From contig NC_081407.1 in NCBI RefSeq assembly GCF_030272615.1, positions 374,298,518-374,362,517 of the forward strand: a stretch of 64,000 nucleotides of DNA, in the 5' to 3' direction. Shown piece after piece: positions 1-12,300 of the stretch. Positions within the stretch are counted from its first letter, which is position 1; every line of letters begins with the position of its first letter. The stretch comes from Cryptomeria japonica (taxonomy: Eukaryota > Streptophyta > Pinopsida > Cupressales > Cupressaceae). The notes under the pieces were generated by a model that was not told where the DNA came from, ran no database searches, and saw only the letters and a list, made by a program, of their open reading frames with translations. The translations under genes were made by a program, and so were the position numbers.

Positions 1-1452
1 TCCAAAAACCCTTGCCAAGGACCTACGATAAAGAGTTGTTAGTAGTTTGGATTGTTTCAAATAATCACCCCTTCCTGCAAGCACACAAGTTAGATAAATT
101 TTAAACCCAAAAGACTTTGTGAAAATAGGGGCCTTCAACCAAATGATTTTGCTTTCAAGACAAGCTACACCAATTTCGTTAGCTAGATCTAAAAATGTTA
201 GCTCAAAATAAACCAGATCTGAAACCCTAAATGCAAAACCCAAAACTTAATCAAATAACTCAAAATTTGAAACCGGTGCACACAGACACGATTACCCTCG
301 ACGTAGATGCAACTTTGTGACGCAGACGCGGTTTTGTGAGACACAGACGTGGCTCCAGAACCCAGACATGACTTCTGGACACAGAAGCACCTAAAAATAG
401 CGTAGACGTGACTAGGGAACACAAACGTGATTTCTGGAACATGCAAAATAAAATACTACCGATAACACAGATGCGATTCCAGATGTTGCAGATGCAATTC
501 TCGAACACAAACGCAATCTGAAATTGCACAGACGTGACAGAAAGCCAAAAACGCGATCCGAAAATGCGCAGACGCGAAAATATCAAAATGCTGTCGAAAA
601 TGTCAGATTTGCAACTTCAAAACACAAAATCTGCAACAAGGATGTTAAATGCAAAAAGGGACAAGAGTCCCACCAGGCATGCCAAAATGTATATGGTGAA
701 AATGGATAACAATAATAACAATATTGAAAGGCTAAATGAATTCAACCACAAAACCCTAGCCTAACAACAACAAAGATCCACCATAACATATGAAGATTAC
801 CTAAGACAATGCAAATCAAATTAAATCACAAAGGTTATACCATCACATGTCCAATAGGGTTTGGATCTCCATTCTTCCTATCTCCATTGATCTTGCTTGA
901 TATATTTGCTCTCAGATTTTATGTGCACAAGAGCTCAACAAAGAACAAAATGTGGTTGCAAGTAGGATCGTAGTGTGGTCAAGTGCATAAAAATGATTAG
1001 GGTTTAATAATGAAGGAAACATCTCCTTATATAGAAGACACTATATGAAATGGAGGGATAAGATTGAGAGGTGTAAAAGGAGGTTGGCTATGATTAGAGG
1101 GTAGGTAAAAGAAATAATAAAATAATGAAAGGGGTAGGTAGTGTATGAATTAAGAGATGAATGAAATGTGTCATAGGTAGAAAAGGTTAATGAATTAATT
1201 AAATAAATAAAGATTTATTTAATTAATAGAAGAAGTGGGATAATTAAATAAATTAAATATTTATTTAATTTAGGAAAATGATAATTTAAATAAATAAATG
1301 AATTTATTTAAATGAGAAATAAGGCTAGAAGAGGATAAATGAATTAATTAAATAAATAAAGATTTATTTAATTAATAGAAGAATTAAGCTCAAAATAATT
1401 AAATAAATAAAAATATTTATTTAATTAGACATGACAATTTTAGGTGTCTACA
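1..1452 (-). mobile_element. Terminal part of a minus-strand Ty3/gypsy element (leader plus 5' LTR), truncated by the window edge
   Basis: The segment ends in TTTTAGGTGTCTACA at 1438-1452. The complete gypsy element at 34478-50453 ends both its LTRs in the same way (TGTAGACACC read on the minus strand). As in that element, a degenerate CACAGACGYG-type repeat array (about 280-575) lies on the internal side of the LTR. The LTR probably spans about 688-1452: TGTATATGG at 688 could be its inner end, and CTATATAAGG on the minus strand (1026-1035) is a good TATA box. The sequence GAGTCCCACCAGGCATGCCA just inside 688 looks like a tRNA 3' end, so it may be the primer site, but I cannot name the tRNA. 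No coding sequence of this element is in the window. The superfamily call rests on LTR ends and layout, not on protein. Confidence 0.5.
280..575. repeat. Degenerate tandem repeat, CACAGACGYG-like unit
   Basis: Short units of the form (A)CACAGACGYGR recur about every 20-30 bases (for example cacagacacg, gacgcagacgcgg, acacagacgtgg, cacagacgtga, gcgcagacgcga). The complete gypsy element has a related array (ACACAGGCGCAGAA units, 48636-48755) at the equivalent position next to its primer site. This suggests a conserved leader feature. Unit spacing is irregular and no protein is implied. Confidence 0.6.
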
Positions 1453-2836
1453 AATTGAAAAAGCTATGGTTAAACAACTCCCTCCAAGAGACAATTCAAA
1501 AATCAAAACATAAATCCACACGTGTCAAGTGACACAATAAAAATACTTTTACAAAATTGCACATGAAATTTTGTCTCTTGTTGGATTTACACAATTTAAT
1601 AAATTCGATTTAACACACATGCCACATTCACTTTCACAAATAAAATACGATACAAACGGGGTGTTGTCTCTCCAAATAGACAAACCCTAGTTTTACGAAT
1701 GTACGTAGGTCTAGGTTTGGTTCTCCATAATGTTTCCATGGTCACACGGATAATTTTCCTGCGCATCTCAATTACACATTAGTAATTCCAAATGACCTCA
1801 TATAATATAAAACACATGCATAAGAATACACGTCAAACACTCTGTATACAATTTACATTTGAACAAATCAATAAATCTTATATCCAAATAAATCCATATA
1901 ATCAATTATCATAATCCTCATAATTTTGATCCATACATAAAACATACATCCTATTTCCATCATCCTAGTAAAGTCCTGCAAATCCAATAATGACATACAT
2001 CATCTCAAATTTATCCTATTCTAGAATCATAGAGTTCTATATCATAAAGCATATAAATGAAGCATCAACATACATCAATGTTATCCAAATCATGGAATCA
2101 TATAAGTTCTAAATTCATATATAGATGACATACATTAGATCAAGATTATCCAATCAGTGGATCTTTTAGGATTTCAAATTCATAACACATCAAAATGTAC
2201 ACCACAAGGTGAAATGATTCTGTAACTTGGTTCAATTACTTTTCTCACCAATCTATCTGTCTAACATAGCCCATCCTATTGAATTATAGCATTTATTAAT
2301 AGGGTCAAACATGGTCAACTAAGTTAATCAAAGCTTGGTTGGGGAGGGCCTTACAAGTCAGAAAAGATGAATCTAAAGTGGAAAATGGATCTGCACCCAA
2401 ATCCAGTGCAAGATCTTCATCTGGTAACTAGGGTTTTATGCCTTAGGGGGGAAATTTTCATGAAAATTCTAAGAACTCCCTCTTAGGTGAGCTGCAATCG
2501 ATTCCAGAAGGTTGCAGAATGCTTAGATCATATGTGTAGTTGTTATCTGAAAGTTTTAGAGAAGAATCGGTGCTTCGATAAGCGACTCTGTGAAAATCAT
2601 GGTAACCAACTGCAAAATTTATTGCAATGGAAAAATAGGTTTTTGAAAGATAAAAAGGCATTTGACAACTTCATTTGTCACAATGCAATCAAGCAAATAG
2701 TGCAAAGAAGCAAAGCAAAGCAGTTTGGCGATTTCAATAGTGATTTCAGCAACTCTGAAGTGAATTTCAGTACCTGGTTCCAAATCAAGGTATTAATCTG
2801 TTTAGACTATCTATTTTCACAAACCCTAAATTTGAA
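1453..2836. other. AT-rich spacer without recognisable gene
   Basis: Nothing recognisable is encoded in this stretch. It contains simple AT-rich sequence and short CATACAT-type patches. A 149-codon open frame that would start at a GTG (2487-2936) overlaps the better-supported frame beginning at 2837. It has no recognisable motif and I do not treat it as a gene. The stretch just before 2837 (CAAACCCTAAATTTGAA) could be the 5' leader of the fragment that follows. Confidence 0.6.
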
Positions 2837-3300
2837 ATGGCTTCAAGTATTTCTACCCCATTGTTCATGGAGATTAAGGATAGGGATAGACCTATATTCA
2901 AGAAACACCATTTTAAGTTTGTTGAAGACGATCTAGAAGGTGCATTTTCTTCGGTACCCTATGGTGTGCTTCATAATGAAAATATTAGGGCATACATCCA
3001 CTATGATCCTGAGGAGCTTGGTAACACAAATATGCTAGATCTATATAAAAAACACTTGGTGAACAGTTTGGTAAGTCTCAAACTCGAGTACAAAGTTCTT
3101 CAAGACAAGGGTTTTTCGTAGTTTGTTTATTTTTCATTGCTCGATGAAGTAGAGTGGATCTGGTACATTCTTAATAGATTTCATGACGAGTTATATGGAT
3201 TGATAGGCCTCACAAGATTACCAAACAGGTGATCCAATACTAATACATTTGGGGTCAAATTCCAATGGAGGTTTCCGATGGACAAGGAGCATTGTGTGAA
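2837..3300 (+). pseudogene. N-terminal fragment of an unknown retroelement-type protein
   Basis: The frame opens with ATGGCTTCAAGT (MASSIST...) and runs 94 codons to a TAG at 3119-3121. It continues in frame (FVYFSLLDEVEWIWYILNRF) to about 3200, where a frameshift leads into a KITKQVIQ segment near 3214-3237 and then low-complexity DNA. The protein is not a gag, protease, RT, integrase or transposase I can recognise. The continuation across a stop and a shift looks like a decayed gene rather than chance. The end (ITKQVIQ plus hydrophobic) resembles the position where the large unknown frame at 24432 begins (VQAITCLNE). The two may therefore be halves or relatives of one family. That link is inference from a short overlap. 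Confidence 0.45.
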
Positions 3301-3307
3301 AATTTGA

Positions 3308-3380
3308 TTTTTTTTTTCTTAAATGCCCATGTTCGTCGGAATTCCGACGACCTCGGGCATTTTATTAAAAAAAAAACACA
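3308..3380. repeat. Hairpin with a TCGTCGGAATTCCGACGA core
   Basis: The perfect palindrome TCGTCGGAATTCCGACGA (3333-3350) sits between AAATGCCC and GGGCATTT. Outside these lie a T-run on the left and an A-run on the right that also pair, so the whole segment can fold as one stem. The TCGTCGGAATTCCGAC core recurs in both arms of the foldback at 24029-24236, which suggests a common repeat family. A 15-base C run follows at 3442-3456. Confidence 0.7.
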
Positions 3381-5424
3381 ACGCATTTTCATTTTGAAAG
3401 CAAACCGAAGCAAGCGGTGACCGTCTTGCCTCCCTGCGGCACCCCCCCCCCCCCCCGCCGGAGTGATCTCTGCACAAGCAAGGTAAGGTTTTTTTTGCAA
3501 TCAAAGGAACTCTTTGTTTTTCAATGAAGGCAACTAATTTTTTTCGCAATCAAGGGCAACTGGTTTTTTTTTGCGAATTAATCCATTTTGTGCATATCCT
3601 GCGATCTTAAAATTCCATGAAATGACATCTCTTTGAGGTATTCCGTCATATAGTTCACATGCCATATGTATGCTACCCCATTTTGCCATTTTTGTTATTG
3701 GAGCATTTGCAACTAATTTCTGACAAAAAACCCCCCTCGATTATGCTTTGATGGATGTCCATACCTTGTTCCAAAGCTCCTATTTTGGCACATGCAAGGA
3801 GGATGCTGGCAAACATTGCATTGAGATAAACAAGACTATATTTCATGAGGATTTGAACTCAAAGCATTGGCACTATCACTTATGGCTATATTAGCTTTTT
3901 AAGACACTTTCATAGTGCACTTCACCTGTCCTAATAATGGACTATCATGAGATTCTTAAGAATGGAAATACTCCAAACATTCATGCCCTCTATGTTGTCA
4001 TTTTGGTTTTCAATCATTGCGACTACATGCTTTTCAGGGACCAAGTAGTGTTATTTTTTCATTGTTCTATTGTGCTTCTCAAGCTGCACCAACATAGTTT
4101 TATTTAATGACTTTGTTTTGATAGTGATTTCTCCATGGCTTCCACTATCTTTTTCTTGGCACATTCAATGCATTGTCATCTATCACTACTATTTATTGTC
4201 CTTTTTACCTTCATTGAGGTTTTTCTCATACATGTCATTCACTTAGTCTATGAGTATATCTCAACCAATTCACTGTTGTAAGTAGAAATAAAAGATTAGT
4301 CTCATCTCTTTTACTATTTTAGACCTTCATAGTAATCTTTGCAATATATCATTTCCTTCCAATTATATGGAATAATGATTTTCTTTTTATGGAATGTGAT
4401 GAAGGCTTGAGTGTGTCTTCTTGAACTCACTTATTATCAGCTCCTCTATGATTACCTTAGATCTTTGTGGCTAAGAATTGTTCTTGATGAACTTATGCTC
4501 TTTATTGATTTCTTTTACTACCATTATATTATCCTAAAAAAGGCTTGTTCAATGCTCCCTTAGCATGCATGTGCTCTCTTTGTATTGATCTAGGGCTACT
4601 CATTAATGTATCTATGGATTTCCCTTATTCACTATGTTGTGAGAGTCATTTGCAGATTTGGGACTATCATCTTTCATAATTTGATGTCTTTAAGATGTGG
4701 GTACATTGCTTGACAAGAAAAGCTCAAGCATTTGTGAAGTTCAAAGAGTGAAAATCCCTTTGTTGAATGGTCATCCAGTTGTTCTCTAAATGCAAAATGC
4801 TCAAGTAAATGAGAAATTCACTCAAAATGGTTTATCCACAACTAAAAGAAAACAACTAACCACTACATATATGCATCAACAAAACAATGTTGTATAGAGA
4901 CCTAATCATGCCTTCATGGATATGTAGATCAAGTTCCTACATTTTGGACAAAATCAATTCACACAATAATATATTTGTTGAACACACCCACCACAAAGAT
5001 TTGGTTATGCAATAATATATTTGTTGTTAACTTTATCATGGAGGATTTGGTTATGCTTGTTACAATCAAGGTTTGACCAAACTAATTCTTAAATATACAA
5101 ATGAAGAGTGTGGTTGGTTGGTGACTAATTACTCTTTTTAACACCATTTACAAGATCATATCTAAATCAAGTGTCTCAAGAATTAAGCTACTACTAAGAA
5201 GATAGTTTGCCTAAAGAAAATGGGTTTCTTGGGTGGCTATTTATTGTAGATAACTTAGTTCCTTCATGAGAATCAATCAATTTGGAACATGTATAACTCA
5301 CATTTGTGACATGTCACTAATGCCATTCCTTAGTACTTGTTTGAGTACTATCTCCTCTATTGTTTTCTATCCACTTTTGTGTCCTTCTTAGAACAAATAA
5401 TAGATTAATGAGAAGGTGGAAAAG
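3381..5424. other. AT-rich DNA without recognisable gene
   Basis: I see no coding sequence with a recognisable motif. The only distinct features are the C15 homopolymer (3442-3456) and repeated T-run plus GCAATCAA/GGCAACT phrases at 3480-3580, which look like a few degenerate copies of a roughly 35-base unit. Confidence 0.5.
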
Positions 5425-5990
5425 GTGGATTCACCTAAGAGGGAGTGGATTTTCCCAATAATATGTTAGATTCTCCCAAGGATGGATGGACTATACACTT
5501 GAAAGGTAGATGATTAAGGATGATGAAAAGGTGAATTTTCCTTAGAATGATAGGGTTTATTTTCCTAAGAACAAGTAGATTAATGTAAACTAGAGGATAC
5601 AAATTTGGACAAAATAATGGAAGGAGACTAAAACTAGATAGATTCACCTAAATGGGAGTGTAGCCATCTAAGGATAGGAAAAATTCACCATTTGTGTAAG
5701 AAATATGGATAAGATAAATGATTTGTGTGAAATAGATTCACCTAAGAGAAAGTAGATTCACATAAGGATAGGTGGATTTTCCTAAAGATGAAGGGATAAG
5801 ACTTAACAAAAAGAGGACTTAGGATGATGACAAGGAGGATTCATTTAAGGATATGGCATATTCACCTAAGGGATAGTGTATTCTCCCAAGAATATGGAAA
5901 AATTATTGATTGGTGGATTGACATACTAGATCAAGGAATGATACAAGGGTAGATTCACCTAAATATAGGGTAAATTCAGCTAAAAGGGTA
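5425..5990. repeat. Degenerate repeat array, TGGATTCACCTAAGGAT-like unit
   Basis: The phrase (T)GGATTCACCTAAG, or its variants GATTTTCCTAAG, GATTCTCCCAAG and GATTCACATAAG, recurs at least a dozen times with irregular spacing, interleaved with GATGA/AAGG purine-rich stretches. The array is non-coding as far as I can see and is too degenerate to give a single period by eye. Confidence 0.65.
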
Positions 5991-7054
5991 CCCATGAGAT
6001 TGTGGTACTAAGTACCTATCTATGGATGGTGTATTTGGATACAAGTATGATGAAACCATGCTTGTGTATGATGAAACAAAGTCCAGATCTCTATTATAGG
6101 TCCAACATAATCTCTATTATTTGAGACACCATTTTATTAGCATATCCAATTAGGGTAATTTATGGGTTTAATTATGGATCATGTTGTCTATTTCCATGCA
6201 CTATTGAACTTATTTGGATGTATTGTGATTATTTTAATTTTGAAGTTATAAATAAATTATGTTTGTACCTTAGAAAGGGTAACTCCAATTGATGTTTGGG
6301 CAGTTTATTTGAAAACTTATGGTGATTATTGCCCTATGTTATGTAATGGAGTTATTTTTACACTAAGTAATTAACTAGAAAAATGAATTTGTATCGTTGT
6401 ACAAGTATGATGAAACCATGCTTGTGTGTTTACATGTTTGTGCATCCTATTGAAAACCAACCTCACTGTTGAGGAACTCAATAAATGTGGTGTTGAGTAG
6501 AAGAATGGAAAACTCAAGAAGCTATGGTGACATATAGTGACATTAGTAGGGATTATCTCTATTGACCACACCTTTCAAAGATAGTATCCCCAAGTTCTCC
6601 TCATAGAATGGACCATTGGATGGCTCGTAGTGGTATCCTATCCTAAATTTATCTTGATGGCATTGCCGATAGTTGGTATGTGGTTCTTGGTATGGGTTTC
6701 CTCTTACCCTATTATCTTATTTATATCTTTGTTCCAACATGTGGAGATTGATTTTTGTCATGCTATGATGATTTTCATGTTTGCATGTGTTTTGACATTA
6801 TGCAAATAGATATGATGTCACACCATACTTATGTTTTGATATAGTGTAGGTGATGGTTACATGTTGTTGATGGTAGCAATTTGGGTTCAAAGACACAATT
6901 CCACACACACAAAAATATTTGACGATGCATTTTATATTATTCCTTCTTAGTGGCGATTAGTGTTGGAAGATTTGCACACATGTAGAGGGGAACTCATGTT
7001 AGATACAATAGGTTATGTTTGATAACATATGAAAGTGCCTCAGGATGTATACAT
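5991..7054. other. Non-coding stretch with a 27-bp exact direct repeat
   Basis: No gene is recognisable. The 27-base sequence beginning ACAAGTATGATGAAACCATG occurs at 6041-6067 and again exactly 360 bases later at 6401-6427. The sequence between the copies is not obviously repeated. Confidence 0.5.
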
Positions 7055-7380
7055 ATAGCTTTGGTGTGTGACATGCATGTACATTTTTCCATAAGACACA
7101 TTGCTATGTGGCATGTGCCCTATGCATGTCTTCTTTGTGAGGCACGTTGCTATGTGCAATGTGGCCCTAGGTGTGTCTTCTCTATGAGGTGTATTGCCAT
7201 GATATGTTAGGATATGTAGTGTGCAGGCCACAAATGCATGCATGAGGGACTATTATTATAGTCATGTTTTTTGGGCATGTAGCCTAGGCATGTCTTCTCC
7301 ATTAGGTACATGCCCATGCCATGTGGGAGTTTTTGTGTTCATGCCACAAATGCACACATGAGGGACTATTATTGGAGTCA
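7055..7380. repeat. Degenerate tandem repeat, GCATGTCTTCT...TGCTATGTG unit
   Basis: A unit of roughly 60 bases (CCTATGCATGTCTTCTNNNTGAGGCAC followed by GTTGCTATGTGGCATGT) repeats about four times with point changes. It is followed by two copies of a second block (GCCACAAATGCATGCATGAGG, then GACTATTATT.. AGTCATG) near 7227-7262 and 7345-7382. The open frames across it are by-products of the periodicity and are not called. Confidence 0.6.
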
Positions 7381-9057
7381 TGATGAATCTTCACTCTATT
7401 TAGCCACAATTTCTAGTCGTATAGTTATGTAATGTGCACTTTTAAGGATTGTGAAGTTTCCTTCAATTATTGATGATCTCTCATCTTTGTTGCATGGGCC
7501 AACAATTTTATTTTATCTTGTTTGAATTAGTTTAATCACTATTGTGAGTTTTATCTATTGTGTAGTTATTGTGGCTATGTTTGATTTGCTATTGGAATTG
7601 AACACATTTATTTCACTTATTATTGGTACTATTTTTTCTTTCTTTCAATATTTATGATCTTTGGTAGTTTAGTGAAACTCTTGCTATTTTTAAATGTTGC
7701 CTTCTTTGTTGTGATGTGATTCCTCACCAAGATCGACGTAGATAACCTTGGATGAGTGTATATAAGGAATCAAACATTGGGAAAATTTGAGGATAGGGGT
7801 AAGTGTTTGTTGTATGGGTAGCTACGATCCACTTGTACATTCTTAGTGATTATTGACAGCTATGTCTTGGAGGCTAAACCCATTAAACAAACAAGGGGGA
7901 AGTCATACATAATCATATGGATCCTCCCTATTTGTGTGTGGATTCAAGACCATCATTTCATATGGTTCTTGGTTACTTTGTGAGACCATGGAATCCTCTT
8001 AGACCAATATGTGAGCCTTGTATTGTTATCCCTGCAATGTGGATGAATAAGTGTATGTTAAAATAAATGATTTGCATGCCATATAGTTGCACATGAGTTG
8101 TTCCCATCATCAAATCATGATTTAGAATATGTGAATTCTTTTATCCATGTGAAGTTGAATGATTGATTATGAAAATGTGTTATACATTGAAGCATAATCT
8201 GTAAGATGTTCTCTTCAAGAAAAAATATTTATGCTTTCATAGTGAAATGTTGACGAAATGGGGTCCTAGTCTAGGAAAGTAAACTACAAACTTATACATT
8301 CACCATTTCAAAACATTTTATTGGGGAATAGTCAATTTGGTTCAATTTAATTCCTCTAGGAGAGACCGGCAATATGATTAATTGTTCCATTTTGATGTGA
8401 TTGGATATGATTAGATATAATTTCATTGAAGATGCAAGAACTAAGTAAAATTATGTAAAATTGACAAGATTAAGCATAAACAGGCAAATAATAAAGCAAA
8501 AAGCTAACATAGAGGTACATATTTGGAAATAAGACTCTAAAATGAACCTAATCAATTACCTATAGGGAAAATGAGGTTAGAGATAATCTACCTATATGGA
8601 AAGTGGTTAAACTCTACCTCTAAGTGGCTCATCTTGAGCATTGTCGGTATATGGGCATTGCTGGCATATTATATATGGTTCTATCATTTTTGTGGGTGCA
8701 AAATTAACAAGGCAAAATAGTATTAGTGGGATCATGATCTCATCAAAATGGTTTTGGCTTTGCATTTATGATAGCACATTGATCACACCTTACAAAAGGT
8801 TTCAATCTCATACATAGCATCCCAAAGTAAGGTCAATAATGATGTAACTTAATGCTTAAACTGGAGTTTTGGGTAGTCATATACCGATCATTTCCAGGAT
8901 TGATGCTTAAATTGGAGTTCTGGGTAGTCATATACCCATGGCATAGGGTAGGGGTGACCTGCAAACAATGCTAGTTCTAGATGCCTGTTTGCTTGGTGTA
9001 TAACTTGTCAAAATTAGATTTATTGACTACAGGTCTGCCATAAAGTTTCCAACTTAT
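7381..9057. other. AT-rich DNA without gene, with a 51-bp-offset tandem duplication
   Basis: No coding sequence is supported. At 8851-8885 and 8902-8936 a 35-base block (ATGCTTAAAYTGGAGTTYTG, then GGTAGTCATATACC) is present twice with an offset of 51 bases and three mismatches. The stretch ends at the putative CACTA terminus at 9058. Confidence 0.5.
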
Positions 9058-9080
9058 CACTAGTGAAAATACAAGAACCA
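9058..9080 (+). repeat. Putative 5' terminal inverted repeat of the CACTA element
   Basis: The segment starts CACTAGTGAAAATACAAG. It is preceded by TAT, which would be the 3-bp target duplication. Possible subterminal motifs follow (AGTCTGCAACAGAC and TTTGCAGACAC at about 9110-9155). The position upstream of the transposase fits, but the partner repeat is missing. Confidence 0.5.
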
Positions 9081-9321
9081 AGGCTTAGAATACTCAAAAA
9101 TGTCTCTCAGAAAGTCTGCAACAGACAAACTTTTAGTAAGAATTTGCAGACACAATGCTCAAAAATTCACACAATCAGCTACATTAAATACGTTCTCTAT
9201 TAAGTTCAATGTTTTAAGATGAAAAAGAAGAGTTAAATGGTTTTGGTTCGATTTGCAATTTTTGTGAAGCTTTTGTACTGAAGTTTCCATAGCCTGATTT
9301 TTTTGCCTATGAAGAAAGACC

Positions 9322-12300
9322 ATGTCAGATAATATCAGCGAAGAACAAAATAAGGAGACAATTGCTAGATTATGGTCTAACTTGAAAAGAAAAGGTGATG
9401 GAAAATGTTATTGTCCCTGCAAAATTTGCAAGGGCTTAAAGACTAGAAGACTTCTAATCAAAACAACTAAGAAACATTGTAGGCAGCATGGTCACATTGA
9501 AGGGGGACGTGATTATCATCCACTGGTAAGTTGTTCATTATATCGTTTTAACAATTTATATACATAAGAAATCACTTGATAATGAGATCATGATCATGGT
9601 TTATTTATGTTGATCATTTTTATATAGGTCGAGCACCCCAGGGTACATGATATGGACCAACACAACCCGAAGAATATGGTTTTCAAAGTGGAGGAACATG
9701 GAGGTGTAAATATCGAAGTTGAAGATAATGATCCCATGGAAGATGACGATCATGCACCAGAAAACACAATTGAAGATGATGGTACAAATACATTGATCCA
9801 TGACACATTTAGTACTGGCACAGCTGAACATGATGATCAGGATGACCTTGATGTTCATGATTTACCTCTTCTTGAGAAGCCATATGAGCCCCTTTACAAA
9901 GGCTCCCAAACATCTCTTCTCTCTGCTATATTGTTGTTGGTGAACTTGAAGGTTATGAATGGTTTATCCAACATAACAATCTCACATATGTTAAGGTGTG
10001 TCATACGTGTAATTACAGTTAATAAATGGTGAATCATGTACCATTAATACTCTTTATATTAACACCTCAAACTTTTTTTTTTGGCTGTAGATTGATAGGT
10101 GAGTTTTTCTTACCACCATCAAATATTCTACCTCGCTCATACCGAGAATTATTTGCCATTATGAAAGATATTAGAATGGAGTATCAAACAATAGATGCTT
10201 GTCCCAATGATCATATTATATATCATAAACAACATGAATTTGGAACAGAATGCCCTGAATGTCATATCAGTAGATATCAAACAGATCAAATAACAAAAAA
10301 GGTGCCTCACAAGGTTCTTCGTTATATTCCCATTATTCCACGTATGCAACAATTATTCAGGTGCACTAGCTTGGCACAATTTATAGATTACCATGCATGC
10401 AATAGAAGTCGAGATGACATTATTTGAATGCCTGCAGATGGTTCAACATTTATGGACATAGAGGAAAAGTGGCCACACTTTAAAGAAGAACCTCGTAATC
10501 TTAGGCTTTCATTGGTAGCGGACGGTGTCAATCCATTTGGAGAATTGAGATCTGTTTACTCGGTGTGGCCTATTTTTGTTATCAACAATAATATTCCTCC
10601 ATGGATGTCAATAAAGAGGGAGCACATAATGTTGGAAATGATTGTTCCAGGTATTTTATCATTTAATAGTCATCTACATTTAATTATAAATATTGTAGTA
10701 AAATGGTCATAATAATTATGTAATGTTTTTGTTCATTCCACTAGGCAAGTACCAAGTTAAAGATATGAATGTATATATTGAGCCTCTTATTGACGAGTTG
10801 CTGGAGTTATGGAATGGTGTGACCATGTATGACATCTCTAGACCAATAGGGCAAAGACAATTTCAATTCCATGCAATGCTTGTATGGACAATACATGATG
10901 CCCCAGGACTAACACATTTTTGTGGTACGTTATAGTGTTCAAGTTGTGCATGATAATTATAATTATAAAAATTAACAGATTTAATAGAATTATACATTAT
11001 CTTGTAGGTCTTCAAACAAAGGGAAAATTTGCATGTCCAATTTGTGGTCCAAAGATGAAATCTTGTCATTCAAAAAGTTTAGGAAAGTAGGTGTTTGATG
11101 AGTATAGGCACTTCCTTCACAAAAATCATAAGTACCAGAATACTAAAAAACATCTTTTCAATGGGAAAGAAGAGACTACATCAAAGCCATGAAGAATGAC
11201 TCCTCACTTATGGAAGTTGGAATATAATAGAATTAATCATCAAGGTAATGTCATTCCATCTAATGGTTTATGTTTGGAATTTGAATTTTTCTATCGTGTT
11301 TTGTTTACTGATGATGTAATTGATGATACTGAAGGTCGTCAAGTCATGGATGACCACCTTTGAAAGGGACTAAAAAGTTATCCCAAACAATTCAGTAGGT
11401 TGCCTTACTACGAGCAGCTACAAATTGTGCATTTGTTTGATACAATGCATATTGGAAAGAATATAACAGAGACATTATGGAAAATATTGGATGGAAGGCG
11501 TGACAAAGAAAAAATTGTCAAAATTTGTAGTGACATTGTGGAATCCAATCATGCAATGAAAAATGTCATTCAATCAAATAGAAATGGAGATCAAATTAAT
11601 ATAAGTACCCTTCCTTGGTTATTAACAGAGCAACAAAGCAATTCTATAAAAGAAGTCATACGAAAAATTTGATTTCCCACAGGATTTGCTGTGAACATAA
11701 ACAATCTCACATCAAAGAAGAGTGAATTTGGGCCAAGGATGAAAATGCATGATTGGCATACCTTCATTAAGGTAATTCACATTCTTGTGTATTTACTATA
11801 TATTTGTATACTACGCATGTACTTTTCATTGTATTATGTTAGAAAACAATAAAAAGATCATTTTATAATTGTTGCAGTACGTTCTACCTCTATCTCTCCC
11901 AAACCACTTCGACAATAATATCAAGCAAGTCATATATGATCTTGGAAAATACATGAGGTAAGTAGTGATGTTTGTTCAATTTGTTGTATAGATATTATAT
12001 TTTCCATTTGTTTTACTTGTTATGCAATATATTGTATATTATTTTGTAAAGTCTTGTTTATATATTTTTGCGTCTTCAATCTCTTTTAGGTGGTTGTCAT
12101 CTAAAGAAATCCACAAGGAAGATATAAAATATTGGAAGAGAAAAATCCCTCATCTAATGTGTGAAATGCAAAAGTGTCTACCTTCAACTTTTTTCAATGC
12201 ACAAGAACACTACCTCATACACCAAGTTGAGGAGATCAAATTGTGTGGACCTGTACACACTAGGTCAATGTGGATGGTTGAGAGGCACTTGAAATTTTTG

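Noticed and set aside
280-575. CRISPR-like array of short spaced repeats
   Set aside because: Units are degenerate and unevenly spaced, spacers are not unique, and the context is a plant LTR element. The same applies to 48636-48755 and 63110-63345.
650-690. tRNA gene (GAGTCCCACCAGGCATGCCA resembles a tRNA 3' end)
   Set aside because: No D-arm or anticodon arm precedes it in either orientation. It is better read as a primer-binding site of the adjacent LTR.
2487-2936. 149-codon frame starting at GTG
   Set aside because: It overlaps the better-supported ATG frame at 2837, has no motif and no good start.
3255-3549. Minus-strand open frames with poly-Gly and poly-Lys over the C15 run and hairpin
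   Set aside because: They are produced by homopolymers and a palindrome, with no motif and no support for expression.
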